The notes below the pieces were generated by a model, which was not told where the DNA came from, did no database searches, and worked only from the letters and a program-made list of their open reading frames with translations. Of a stretch of 64,000 nucleotides of DNA, positions 23,210 through 34,243 are shown piece after piece. Both the position numbers and the translations under genes were made by a program. Location of the stretch: contig JANUWI010000005.1 in assembly GCA_025504975.1 (NCBI GenBank), positions 1,984,001-2,048,000 of the forward strand. Direction: 5' to 3'. Within the stretch, counting starts at the first letter, position 1, and each line of letters begins with the position of its first letter. Source of the DNA: Plenodomus lindquistii (Eukaryota > Ascomycota > Dothideomycetes > Pleosporales > Leptosphaeriaceae).

Positions 23210-24978
23210 CTAGGCAGATGGATTAGCGCTTTCTCGTTGCTCCCTGTGTGGGGCGCGACGCCGAGCGTTGATGAACCAGTTTGAAACCTGCACAACGTCA
23301 GCTTGTCCAATTTTCGAGACGGTTGAGCTACAGCCGTCCGCCTTCAGATCAACTCTCTGGTCAGCCGGCTGCTGCCGCAGGCAGATGACACTGATGGACA
23401 GAGATGGCATGTGTAGTGGAGTGACGACGTCTTTGCAGCTCATGAGCAAACATACCTGGTTCAGACTCAAGTTCGTCCTGTTGCAGAGAAGAATCTTCTG
23501 GTCCTCTGTAGGATAAGGAGATGCCCTGTTCGCGGCAAACCACTCTTTGAGAATGTTGGTCGCGTCCTTGGGCAGGTTGCCGCGGCGTTTCCTGTTGAAG
23601 GCATTGTGATCAAGACCAACATGTTGCTGGAAGCGAATATCATGGTACGAAGTTTCGTAAGCGGAATGAGGGGCGCCGTGGTAAACTGGTCCTCCATAGT
23701 GGTAGTCTGGACCTCTCTCGTATGAGTAGCCCGATGGGTGAGACTCTTGGTAGTAGCCTGGCCTTGGGCGCTCAAAGACAGCCTCAGCCTGTGTCGAGGG
23801 CCGGCGGTACGCAGCTTGCGAAGCCAAGCTGTGGAGCGCCGGCGGATGGGAATATGGCGCATGGCTAGCTGGAACTGGTGATGAATGGTGACGCGCTTGC
23901 GTTGAAGACGAGGCGTTGGCATGCATCGAGGACAGTGGTGGGGGGTAGGAATGGCTGGGACGATGATGATGCTCAAGCGCAACTGACTGCGCGGTAGCGT
24001 GCTGTGACGGTCGTGGTGATCCGTACGCTAGACTGGGGTCAATAGCGCTGCTCATGCGTCGGGAGTCGGTTGGTTGGTGTGCGTAGATATCTCCCAGCGT
24101 GTCGAAGCGCCTACGCGAGTGGTCCCCACTCCAAGCGACGTCGTCGAAGAGCGGTTTTGTGCGAGGAGAATTTTCAACAGAACCATTGCGGTGGGACGGT
24201 GTTCGCGGTGGAGTCACTGCCCTGGTTGTGTGCAAGAACTGTGTGCCATTAGTATTATTCGGCGACTTAGACAATAGTGACTCACCTCCGAAAAGGATGG
24301 TAGCTTTGCTGCGTGGTGCTGCTCTCCAGGCTGGATTGGTGGAGAACTGCGCATGTGGTGCTGCTGGGATTCTGTCAGAGTGCTGCTCGAATGAATATCT
24401 GAGTTCGCCTGGTCTTGGGAAAGTGATGCTGCGTCCGTGGGCTGCTCGCGACCGGCGTCGGCTGTCTGCTCTCGATCACATTGCTTGCGTGGCGAGGATG
24501 GGCCAGACGACAGGTTTGAGGATCCCACAGGATGCTGTTGGCCACATTCCTGCTCTGTAACGCGCTCGTCTGGAGCGATTTCTGACGAAACGGATTCAGG
24601 AGCCATCTTTGTAGACTGCGCTCCAGAGTTGGTGGCGAGAATGATAGGAAGTGCAATATGCTGTAAGGCGGGCGCATTTATTATTTGCGCAGGCGCTGTC
24701 TGCCGACGAAAGACGTCCTTGTGCTTTCTGCGATTGTCTTCATACTTCCAGGAACAAGGGTACAAGGGCTTTGGTCGGGAAGTCGCCGTGGCAGAGGGTA
24801 ACGAGTAGGAGCGAAGATTGGACTTTGAAGAAGAAGAAGAAGGAGCATCTTGAGCTTGACTTACCGCAGCAGCCATGTGAGCCAACGGCCTCTCAGAAGA
24901 TTGCGATGCCGCCATCCTTTGAGAGTGCAACTGGTCGTGACAGCGGTGCGGAATATCTTGGAGTGTGAGATATTCCAT
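23210..24978 (-). CDS. TALE-class homeodomain transcription factor
   Basis: Three exons on the minus strand: 24978-24286, 24238-23456 and 23287-23210, giving 517 aa. Intron 1 (47 nt) has GTGAGT, TACTAAT and CACAG. Intron 2 (168 nt) has GTATGT, CTGAC and TGCAG. All junctions are phase 0. The homeodomain spans about residues 447-505. It has the atypical PYP loop of the TALE group, helix 2 ending in LSLNQ, and recognition helix VSNWFINARRR, in which W, F, N and R are the conserved DNA-contacting residues. Intron 2 cuts exactly between Q and V at the start of the recognition helix. The first 440 residues are disordered and rich in Ser, Pro, His and Gln. TALE factors in filamentous fungi control development and morphology; the target genes are unknown. 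Intron 2 has no in-frame stop, so retention gives a longer ORF (see findings). Confidence 0.87.
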
Positions 24979-26653
24979 GAGGCACGGAGGAGCACTTCCT
25001 TAAATACACGGCCTATTTGAAGCCGTCAGTAATCTTGGTCGACCATTAATTCTCCTCAGCTACAATATGCACGTTGAAATGCACTATGCAATCGCAAGGA
25101 CAAAAATGACAGTGCACTACCAGATACAACGCAGCTGGCATGTTGACAAGGATGAGGGAAATCCGCGGTTCAGGACCACTAGTATATCGATTGATGCTGC
25201 TTACCTGGATATTAAGCGTTAAGGCGAAGTGTTGGTGACTGAGGATGTCGGTAGAGCGAGCACACTAGTGAGAATACCGAGCCAGAAAGTGAAGTGAAGA
25301 CTAATGCAGACCTTGCAGGAAGCCAAAGAATCAAAGACAATAGATGTACATGAGCACAGAGTCGGGGATGGGAATGGTGAAGGAACAGCCAAAGTACCAA
25401 GCAGTTCGCAGGAAGATGGTCGGATAGTGGCGATGGGCGCAGGGTGCTTAAGAAGCGATTAGCACTACTGTGAGCAAAGGAGGCGTTTCTGGGCAGAGCA
25501 AAGCTGCAACGGGCCGTTCTTCAACCATGCCACTGCGATCTTGCACCTGCAAGATACGCCAGGGGATGCCAGCAAGCGCCGACGGTGGACAAACAGGCGC
25601 GCCTAGCACGACGCCTGCGCTCCTGACAGGTAAGTGTTAAGGTTTGGTCTATATTCTCCGATTGTGCACAAGACGGGCTTCGGCTGGGTCAAGATGGAGC
25701 GAAGACTCGCACTATGCCGCAGACTCGAGGCACGAGCCGGTAATGAACCGCGCCATCTGCTGCAGGCCATACACCGGGCGCGCCATTAGAGCGTCGCCGC
25801 TGTCTCCACCACACTTTGAACTAGCACTAATGTAGATCTTTCTTGTTTCGATTATGATTTGGAGCTTTGAGGGAAACGGGCAAGGGTCAGTCTGCTTCTG
25901 GCTGAATCAGTTGTCTGCAGATTATTGGCTTGCTTGTCGAGGGCTCATCTGCGCTTCCACACTATTACACGCTGGACGCCGCAACGACCTGTCAAATCTG
26001 CTAGAAGAGCGAGACAGGCGGCGATCAAGCCACGGCTTGACGGCAAACCATATCACTACGGCTCGCCCGCCGCTTGAAGTGAGCGGAGGGGGGGATCGAC
26101 CGAGGCAAGTCAGTTCTCAAATCGCTAATAGTTGCCGTGGGTGCAGGCCTGTGGTTGCAAAGAGCGTATTCGTGCATTTGCCCTGGGGCTCTGGGCCTGG
26201 CGCAGCAAAGCTGGAACGAACGCTGGTTGCTAGTCGGCAGATGTAGGCCAGACTCGCCGTGCACAACACAAAGTCTCCCAGTCACCGGTGGCACGGTATG
26301 ATTGTGATTGCTTATACTGCAAGATGACCTCTCCATTGGAGAAGGGCATGGATGTGGCTATGCAGGTGGTCGCGCGCAGCATGAACGATACAGGGCCCCG
26401 GTTGTACCTTTGACGAGAGCGGACTGCAATTCCGAGGACGACGAGCTGCTGTGCACCGCAGAGCCAGGCTGACGGGGCGGTCGTGACGCAGCACAAGGTA
26501 CCGTGCCGGTAGACGGCTGCCGCAGGCCCAAACCAGGTTGGTGGCTGAGTGCCGTGTTCAGCTGTGCCACGGAGATTTTCCAGCATCCAGGAGAGGGAGC
26601 CTCGCTGTTGCGTCGCAACCTGGGAGGCGGCTAGTGATGCAGCAGAGAGTTTA

Positions 26654-26672
26654 GGGGAGGGGAGGGGAGGGG
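26654..26672 (+). other. G-quadruplex motif
   Basis: Four runs of four G separated by single A residues (26654-57, 26659-62, 26664-67, 26669-72). Short loops and long G tracts make this among the most stable intramolecular quadruplex patterns. No gene is placed next to it with confidence, so a regulatory role is unproven. Confidence 0.85.
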
Positions 26673-27268
26673 AGAGTCGAGGAAGAGGCGTCCATGGCGT
26701 GGGACAGGAATAGCAGTTGCGACAAGCTGGCCATGGAGATCAGGGCCGTGCCCCAGGGCGGCCATGCTAATGAGCGATCCGAATCCGAGGGGAGCGGCGA
26801 GCGCTGCCTTCAACAACCTTGGGTGCTGTCGGGCGGCCGCCCTCTGACTCGCGCCGAGGTTTCTCTCAAACAGCGAACGCACGCAGTGGCAGGCCAGCCT
26901 GGGTGCGCACCACGGGGTGGGCTGGGAATCCAAGTGCAGCACGTGACGGCGAGGGCCGCGAGGGAGCACACGTGCAGCGGTCAACGGCGGCCAGCGATCA
27001 AGTAGCAGCATGGCTCCACGATTGGCGAGGGGCACGTCGCAGAGGGCGTGGTGTAGCGTGCGGACAAGGCCCCTATTCGTCGTCGGCGGCGGCTGACAGG
27101 TCCTTTGACAGGAGTTTGGGCAGGGTGCGACGTTTGTGATTGGCAACAGGGATGGTCGCACCTTGCTGTGTTTGGTGTTTGGGGTCACGCCTGCCCGATC
27201 TGCCCTCCCGCTAGCCGGCGATCACACACTGCGCCAAACACACGTCGACACTTGCTCGACACACGGCA

Positions 27269-27347
27269 CATCTCGACTCACTGTACATCTCGACTCACTG
27301 TACATCTCGACACTGCCACTGCCTCGACACTGCCACTGCCTCGACAC
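27269..27347. repeat. two adjacent 17-bp tandem repeats
   Basis: CATCTCGACTCACTGTA occurs twice in tandem (27269-27285, 27286-27302). It is followed at once by two copies of CTCGACACTGCCACTGC (27306-27322, 27323-27339) and a partial third. Both share the core CTCGAC and the 17-bp period, so the second array probably arose from the first. The period is not a multiple of three. Confidence 0.9.
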
Positions 27348-28568
27348 ACCGACAAGCATAATGCCATGCCGGATGGCCCTGTCGCGTGCCCGCTGTGACA
27401 GTTTTGCCGGTGGAGCATCCGCGTCTCACTCCCCGTCACTCGTCGCATCGTCATGCCTGCACGTGATTCACCCTCTCTGTATTCGTTCCAATTCGGCAGG
27501 CGAGCCGGACGACCAATATCGCAGAACGCCACGGTGGGTGCCGCGACCAGCCGCAGCCTCGACTCGACTCTGCCTGTGTCGCATCCTTGACCGCCCCGCC
27601 AGGGTTGGCGTGCCACTGCAAGCCCCGCCCGTCTTCCAGGATCATGGCCGCTGTCAAACCTCAGCAATCCTGGCTTGAGGGTGGACCCTCCCCTCGGATC
27701 TGTACTGTTATCGAAGCCCGAGAACAGCAGTCACCATCTCCGCACTCATCTCTTAGTATGAGTACACTCGTACCGACTGCCATGACACCATGTCCAAGAC
27801 AACACGAGCAGCCACTCCGTCACACGGCAGCAGTTGACCGCCTGACAGTCCGTCACTCGACTCCTAGGCGGCCGCCTGTCGTTGTAGCGCCCCACCGACT
27901 TCTCGTCTTCCACTTCCCAGGGGCTGTCAATCTGCCATAGCGCCGCTATCCCTCTGCGCCTAGTCGCTAGTCTCAGGGCACGTCTTGCCCACGGGGCGGC
28001 TCTGGCCATGCAAAAGATGGCCCTGCGCACACAACATCCCGATGTCCTTCGGGCCCCACAATCTACTAGCACATCCGAATCAGCGTCTTCCAACAAACCC
28101 GTTGCCATGAAATTCACGTCACTTTGGACACTTGTCCTTGCATAGGCGCATCTCCGGCTAGTTCACCGCCTAGAGCAGTTCCCTCAACCACTGTAGACAC
28201 TGTGCCCGGCGTTGTCCCACCAAGCCAGAGTCACTGGTGCAGACCAAAGCTGGCTCAAACACTGTCTTTACCAACGTCACCGACGTTGGTCGCTTTGTCA
28301 GTCTTACACAAGACCTCAACTCCCTGCTAGATGATGGGTTCTGGCTACTCTACGACGCACTCGCGAGACGTCGGAAAGTCACCATTCAAGCATGCTCCAA
28401 CAGAGACCCCGGTATAAAGATACTGCTTTATTGTCACACCACTACAATGCAGTTGACGTGCCTTTGGAAGTGAGTCGGGTTGAACAGGCGCGCTCCGAAA
28501 ATGAAGGATTAGCATTGCGCTGATGAATCACGAAAAGAGCCAGATGCAGAGGGTGACATTCGTGGTAC

Positions 28569-29198
28569 ATGTGCGAGGCGTCCATGTTGCCAGTGAGGCG
28601 GTTCTGTGAACCCGCCAATGTGGATGACGATTGCCCGGCCAATGGAACGGGATATCTCGACTGTGAACCTACGGCGTCAACAGTTCGGTATGCAACAATC
28701 TCAGAAGAGACGAAGAGACTCTTACGAACGCCATTCAAAGTCGCACGGGAGCCTGCATGCAGACGCCTCATCCTCGCTAGGACAATCCCGACATCTGCCC
28801 TTTTCCTCCAATCACCTTTCAAGGGGTCTAACTCAACAGTGCACAGCAGCAACGAAGACCGGGTATTTGGGACACGCAGGCATATCGATCTGATCCTTTA
28901 TCGTATCGTGGGTACCTTTCCGTCGGGGACGGACTTTCCCCGCTATCGAGATCTGGTAGCAAAAAGCAAACTCATCATTTCCGACAGTGTCCTTGGAGCC
29001 TGTATTCTCACCAATGCATTGCAGCACAAAGACAAGGTACGGCGGGCGTACGGAGATGCAGTACTAGCTCAATTACGACGAACATCAGCTCCCGAATTCT
29101 TGCTTGATCACACAAACCCGTCTCGATACATGGTACCTTTCCACATGGCTCTTCTTCAAGTTGAAGAGGGTACGGATCACCTTTCCTGCAAGATTTGA
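28569..29198 (+). CDS. hypothetical ORF (209 aa), possibly a remnant
   Basis: This is the longest open frame in the 8-kb gene-poor region. It starts with ATG and stays open for 209 codons. The second half (from about residue 100) has the mixed composition of a folded protein. No motif or family is recognised. There is no signal peptide and no membrane segment. A frame of this length is unlikely but not impossible by chance over 8 kb and six frames. It could be a lineage-specific gene, one exon of a longer gene, or a decayed copy. Confidence 0.28.
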   Translation: MCEASMLPVRRFCEPANVDDDCPANGTGYLDCEPTASTVRYATISEETKRLLRTPFKVAREPACRRLILARTIPTSALFLQSPFKGSNSTVHSSNEDRVFGTRRHIDLILYRIVGTFPSGTDFPRYRDLVAKSKLIISDSVLGACILTNALQHKDKVRRAYGDAVLAQLRRTSAPEFLLDHTNPSRYMVPFHMALLQVEEGTDHLSCKI

Positions 29199-32100
29199 AA
29201 ATGGTCCGCTCTAAGGCCCCAGCTTGGTAGTTGTAGTTGGTAAGCACGACACGCTGCGTAAATGTCAAAACATTGTTCTTGCCTGTCGAGGTCTACATGT
29301 GTAGGAAGGCACTCACAGTACTCTTCTTTGACCCTTCAATTGTTGTCCTACCGACCGCCATCGCACAACGTGCATCCCGTATTCTCGATTCTCGTATTCG
29401 AGACGCATTCATATGCTTCGACTCGAAGCGTGCCTGAATCGTCGACCGACTTCACTTATCGCCATGCACAGCGCACTATTGAGTGCTCAATCAGGCCTCC
29501 AAGAAATATGCGGTTGGAAAGCGCATCCATTCATCGGGAAATCAAAGCAATAGTGTTAAACTCATCGACTCTTCACAATACAACTTCTCTGCAGCCACGT
29601 TTCTATGCCAAGATGGGATTACTTTGACTGCATCACGGGTCGGTACCTTCGGCTAAATAGTCAAAGCCGGACTCTTTTGCTAGCATCACCTGCTCGTACT
29701 CCAGAGTCATGTTCAGCATAGGGGTCTGGTGGCCATGACTAACGCTCGCTTCATCACGGTTTAGGATTCCAAATACCGATCAAAATCGTACGCTAGACTA
29801 TAGCCATTGGAGGCTACGTAGGAGCAAGCAAGCTTGTTGTCAATACGGAACATACGGCTACACAATCCAACGAGTCAAAGGTAGGCTATTGGGGCGGGAC
29901 AGTTACCAAAAGCATTACCCGGACGCCAAAACTGATTTGCCCATGTGTCAATCATACTGATTAGCAGGTGGTGCGCAATTGCCATTGTTCTCGAAGCCGA
30001 AAACGACGATCACAGTCACGTGCAGACACTACGATGCATCCATGGATGGCCAGGTTACATTCGCGTCATGCAAATGAAGAACGCGGACTCTGGCAAGCGT
30101 TCGGCTACGGTCAACCGCAAAATCGTTCATTCGAGCCAGCGGGACCAGGACGGACGTTCTTACTCCACAAATCCTTCGACCCCGACGGTGCACAGCCCAG
30201 AGATCTCCATGATCACCCCGCTACTTGTTAGCGTCCGCGCCACATCTCAGATAATCAGACCACATTTACGTGCGGCGGATTTCGCCTTTGCATGGATATA
30301 ATATTCCTCGTGAATAACTGTCCGAAGTTTCTCGGGACACCAGTGTTGAGAGCCGTCGCCATCTTGGAGGGGAGAGTTTTGGTCTCGACGCTGTATTTCA
30401 CGTGATTACCTCAATCGCACCGTAGCTGTTTGCAGATTGGAACTGCATCGGCTCCAGAGCCTGGACTCCAAGAACCCGACTTCCCTTTTCGACTAAGCGG
30501 TCACCAACTTGTGAATATAGCTCTCGACCTCAGGGCCTGAGGCCAGCACTACGATGCGTTCGGTTTTTGGAGGCAACCTCTGCAGGCTTGTTCCTTGTCT
30601 TGAGGACGCAATCGAGTCCCCAGAGATTCTCCAGCAATAGCATATAGCCGGTCATACTGTATGCAGAAGTCTGAACAAATCTGCATAAGGATGGATGCAC
30701 TCGCTTTGACCAATCTCAAAGAATGGCTGGATCTCGAACCTATCGAACAAACACCAGTCAGTTGATCAGTCACTGATCGGAAAAATTTACTTCGCAGTGT
30801 CGAAAAGCCAGCCAATGTGGCTTGCAGCCTTGCACCGCTTGCTGCTGGCCCCTCATTGTCGTGTCCCCGTACGCGACTTTTGCGGGGTCTCAACCATCCA
30901 GCTTTTGCTGACTCCCACAGCATCTGATCTGGGTACTTTACACTTCGTTTCACCTGGGGACAAATACGCGGGAATCTTCATGATGTACGCGTAACTCCTG
31001 GCTCGAACCTCAAACATCCTTTCGACACATAGCACTACAGGACAAGGCCTTCGCCACCCAATCACTCTAGGCATAGAGTTGCCGCGAGTGTGGTGACATC
31101 GGAGAGAAGCGAACCCATTAACCCCATGTGCATAGACTTTCCCATCTCACTCTGGCGCAACATGAACGAGCCAGTGCGTTGCTCCCAACAACGCCAATCC
31201 AGGGATCCAGATCGGATCGCTCAGCCACAACTACAAAGATCGTAGATCCGCTTCAGTGATCCGTCAAGCGGGGCGTGCATGATCCACAGGCACCACAAGA
31301 CAACTCCCGTACGAGATGTCGCTTCCTCTTGCCTGTCGAAAGCTAATGCAGGGTGGTCACTGACAGCTGACAGCATCACGATCAGCTCGGCCACCGCACC
31401 CGCCAACGCTGACAGGACACCCACACAACCCGTCTAAACTCGTCATACACCTAACTCATGTGCGAAACTCTCCCCCCTGTGGCTCTGCAGGCGTGCACTA
31501 AGAGCAGATCGCCCGCCGCGGAGTCGGGAGCGCTCGTCTTGCGGGGAAGCCGCCTGCCAACTCTACTACACGCATAAGATACTTCGTGGCATCAAGCTAC
31601 CTGGTTAATCTGGCACAAGAGCAAGGTTAGACGGAATATTCTCGATTAGTCGCAGCATGGCACGCTCGCTGCATTTACGAAGGTGAGTTGTGCGTAGCCG
31701 CTTGATACGGAACCATGCGTACGTGCCTGCGGTATACGCATCTCAAAGCCAGGGAGGGTAATTACAAGCGGCACCTGCCTGGCGAATCGAGCGTTCCCTA
31801 CGCCCTAACCCCTCGTTCGAAGAAGGGACTTGGCGAAGTCTCACTTCCCTAAAAGGGATCCGTGGGAGAACGTGATGGTACTGGCTTGATGTTGGAGTAT
31901 GGCAGTTGTGTAGAAGTATGCAGGTTCCTTGCGTTTATCCATCGGGATTGAAAAGTTTTGGTAGATTGTCGGAGGCTGGGAGTCTTGTGCTTGGCGGTTA
32001 GCAGCGTGAATTACGTTGGGAGCGAAGGGGTTTTGAGGCATGATAGGATTTAGCGCGAGCAGGACTGGTCCTCGACTGACGGCCTTCTGATTGACACTCT

Positions 32101-32958
32101 TGTATAAAATCATGACTAGCAAACGGTAATGCTATACATTCTCTGGCCATACTTCATCTCGATATACGGTCCAAGAGGGATACACAGGTAAAACACTGTA
32201 CTTAAACATCAAAGCCAATCCGACGTCCGACCTCATATCCACAAGCGCTGTAAAAATTCGCAACTAACATAGTACCCATAATTTCACACAATTCATCAAA
32301 TAATCAATGTGACAAACGCGTCGAGACTCACTCCAAGATACTCCACGTCCATCTCACACCAAAGCTTCATGCCCAATAGGACAAAGTCATGACAGATGTA
32401 GTATACGCCTTCAGGAAAGTCGCAGACGAAACATAATTCGAAGTTAAAGTGAAACCTCGTTTGGCAAGCAGAACGTAGGGATAGCGAAATCCATTCTCGT
32501 GCAATATACGTGCCGTGATGCTTTCGTTCAGACCAAGTGTGTTGAGGGTAAGAATGTGCATTGCGATTCAATTTTTTATGGTGGATTGAATCACTTTGGG
32601 CCCATCTCTGGGATCTAGAAAAGATGGGGATTGTTGAGTGGTGTTTGAAGAGAGGTTTTTCTCTTGAGTAGCAGTGTAGGTGTTTAGTAGCTTGGAGGCG
32701 AGTGTATGGTGTGAGAGATGGGCGCAAAGTGTGATGAAGATGTGGAGATGGGGTGGGTACGTGATTAAGGCCATAGGAGGATTGGGAGTGTTGGTCAAGT
32801 GGTTGGCTGGTGGTTGTATGGTTCGAGGTTAGATGGGATTTTGCTTGTTGGGTTTTAGAGACTGTATGTTGAACTCAGTACTGTAGTTTGACTGTCAAGT
32901 ACGATGATGCACTTGTTTAGCTGTTTGCGCAAGTCGCTCATAATAGAAATCCTCAGAC

Positions 32959-33584
32959 TCAAGGCGCTGCGACACAATGATGGCTGCCGATACAGTGGGT
33001 ACAACAGACCCTCGTATCATTTGGTGCATTGTTTCCGCATGGGTCTATAATTGCTTTGTTAGTATCTTCTCTTCTCCATATCATACGCTCCGCCAGAACA
33101 ACTTACACCAACTAGGCAAACAATGGTTCGTGCAAAACGTCAACTCCAAATCCGTCTCCGCCTGGCAAGTCTTGACCTGACTTCCTGCCGGCGACTTGCC
33201 CGAATACCAACTGATAGCGTCGCAAGTCGAGTCCGTCGGCGTGACTTTCAATGTCCGTCCCGCGAATGCATCGCCGAAGACGCCGCTCATGTCGTACCAG
33301 ACCTGATTTGCGTCGAGATTGTATGAGAAGATCACTTGGCTGACATTGGGCTGAAAGAGGCCGCCCTCCTGGCCTGTAATCTTAATCGCAATGCCGCCAG
33401 AAGCAGGATCACGGTGGAATGTCTCGCTGTATGATGTGTCTTTCATGAGTTCCTGCTGCGGACCAATGCTACCTCCAACAGACCATAGGTACAACGGCTC
33501 ATCGCATTGATTTGTAACGATTGCGCGACCGATGGCTTGGACACCAACGACGACGGAGATAAGAGCGAGTGTATTGAGGAGCAT
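32959..33584 (-). CDS. BYS1-domain secreted protein (thaumatin-like fold)
   Basis: The first exon is 33584-33107. A signal peptide occupies residues 1-17 (cleavage after VQA). The mature part opens with GRAIVTNQC and continues with YLWSVGGSIGP, VIFSYNLDANQVWYDMS and CQAETDLELTFC, the hallmarks of the BYS1 family of small secreted fungal proteins, some of which are linked to yeast-phase growth or host interaction. A strong intron follows (33106-33045: GTAAGT donor, TACTAAC branch site, TATAG acceptor). Splicing to 33044-32959 replaces eight read-through residues with a cysteine-rich tail, giving 187 aa and ten cysteines in all. Without splicing the frame ends at 33081 (167 aa). I prefer the spliced form because of the splice signals, but most BYS1 proteins, as I know them, stop near the LTFC motif. 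It likely acts extracellularly; the role is unknown. Confidence 0.78.
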
Positions 33585-34243
33585 CCTGGATACTATAACG
33601 AATGTATGTATACGTGCAAGATCCTACGAAGAAGAAATCTGGGCTAATACTCCCCACACATCCTCACGACCTTTGCCACTTCTTATACGCTCCCATCTTC
33701 CAGATTCCCCTCACGCATCCCTGCTCCTTTTTCACTTTGCCACTATTGCCACTACAACACATCCAGGACACGCAATAAACTGCACGACCAAAATCAGCAT
33801 ACAGGTAACGAGATGCTGCATCGATACCTGGGTGGCAGATGCCCTGATTGGTCGGCTATTTTCAGCCCCACGATCTGCGCGGCATGTGCACACCCAATCA
33901 CCCTAGTCTTACACTCGACACAGGTCCGATTGGTGCATCATGAGATCAGATGAGTCTTGCCCGCTTTGCATTTCGTGGTCGAATCTGGGAAACGGTGTTG
34001 GGGTTGCGGCTGGGAACGTTGCGTTTGTGCGACGCTGGAGCTCGTGTATGTAGTGTATGAGGGTGGCTGTGTGACGGTGCGAGTCTGACGTGGGCATCAC
34101 GTGGTGGCGCAGCGCTGTTGAGGGAAACAATTGGATGCGTTGAAGTGTGTCCGTGGTATTGCTTATCGTGAAGTGAGCTGATTGTGTTGTCAGCTTATTG
34201 ATACTTTCTCTGGTCATTTGCTGCCTGTGGCCGTCTTGTTTTG
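33585..34243. other. intergenic upstream of the BYS1 gene
   Basis: A 659-bp gap holding the promoter of the BYS1 gene and the 3' UTR of the catalase-like gene, both on the minus strand. The open frame at 33909-34412 (-) is only an out-of-frame shadow of the third catalase exon running on downstream. Confidence 0.5.

Larger units (their letters stand above)
24979..32958. other. 8-kb gene-poor region
   Basis: No gene with a recognisable domain. The longest frame is the 209-codon ORF at 28569-29198, listed separately. Part of 26600-28100 is GC-rich, with a G-quadruplex motif and a twin 17-bp repeat. ORFs at 30549-30953 (-) and 32296-32727 (-) have no supported identity. I found no transposase, reverse transcriptase or terminal repeats. 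It may be an intergenic or decayed-repeat region; several overlapping open frames of moderate length are compatible with pseudogene remains. Confidence 0.45.

Noticed and set aside
30549..30953. Possible remnant of a heterokaryon-incompatibility (HET) protein
   Set aside because: Only a short YDRLYAIAGESLG stretch recalls the HET motif; nothing around it fits, so chance is more likely.
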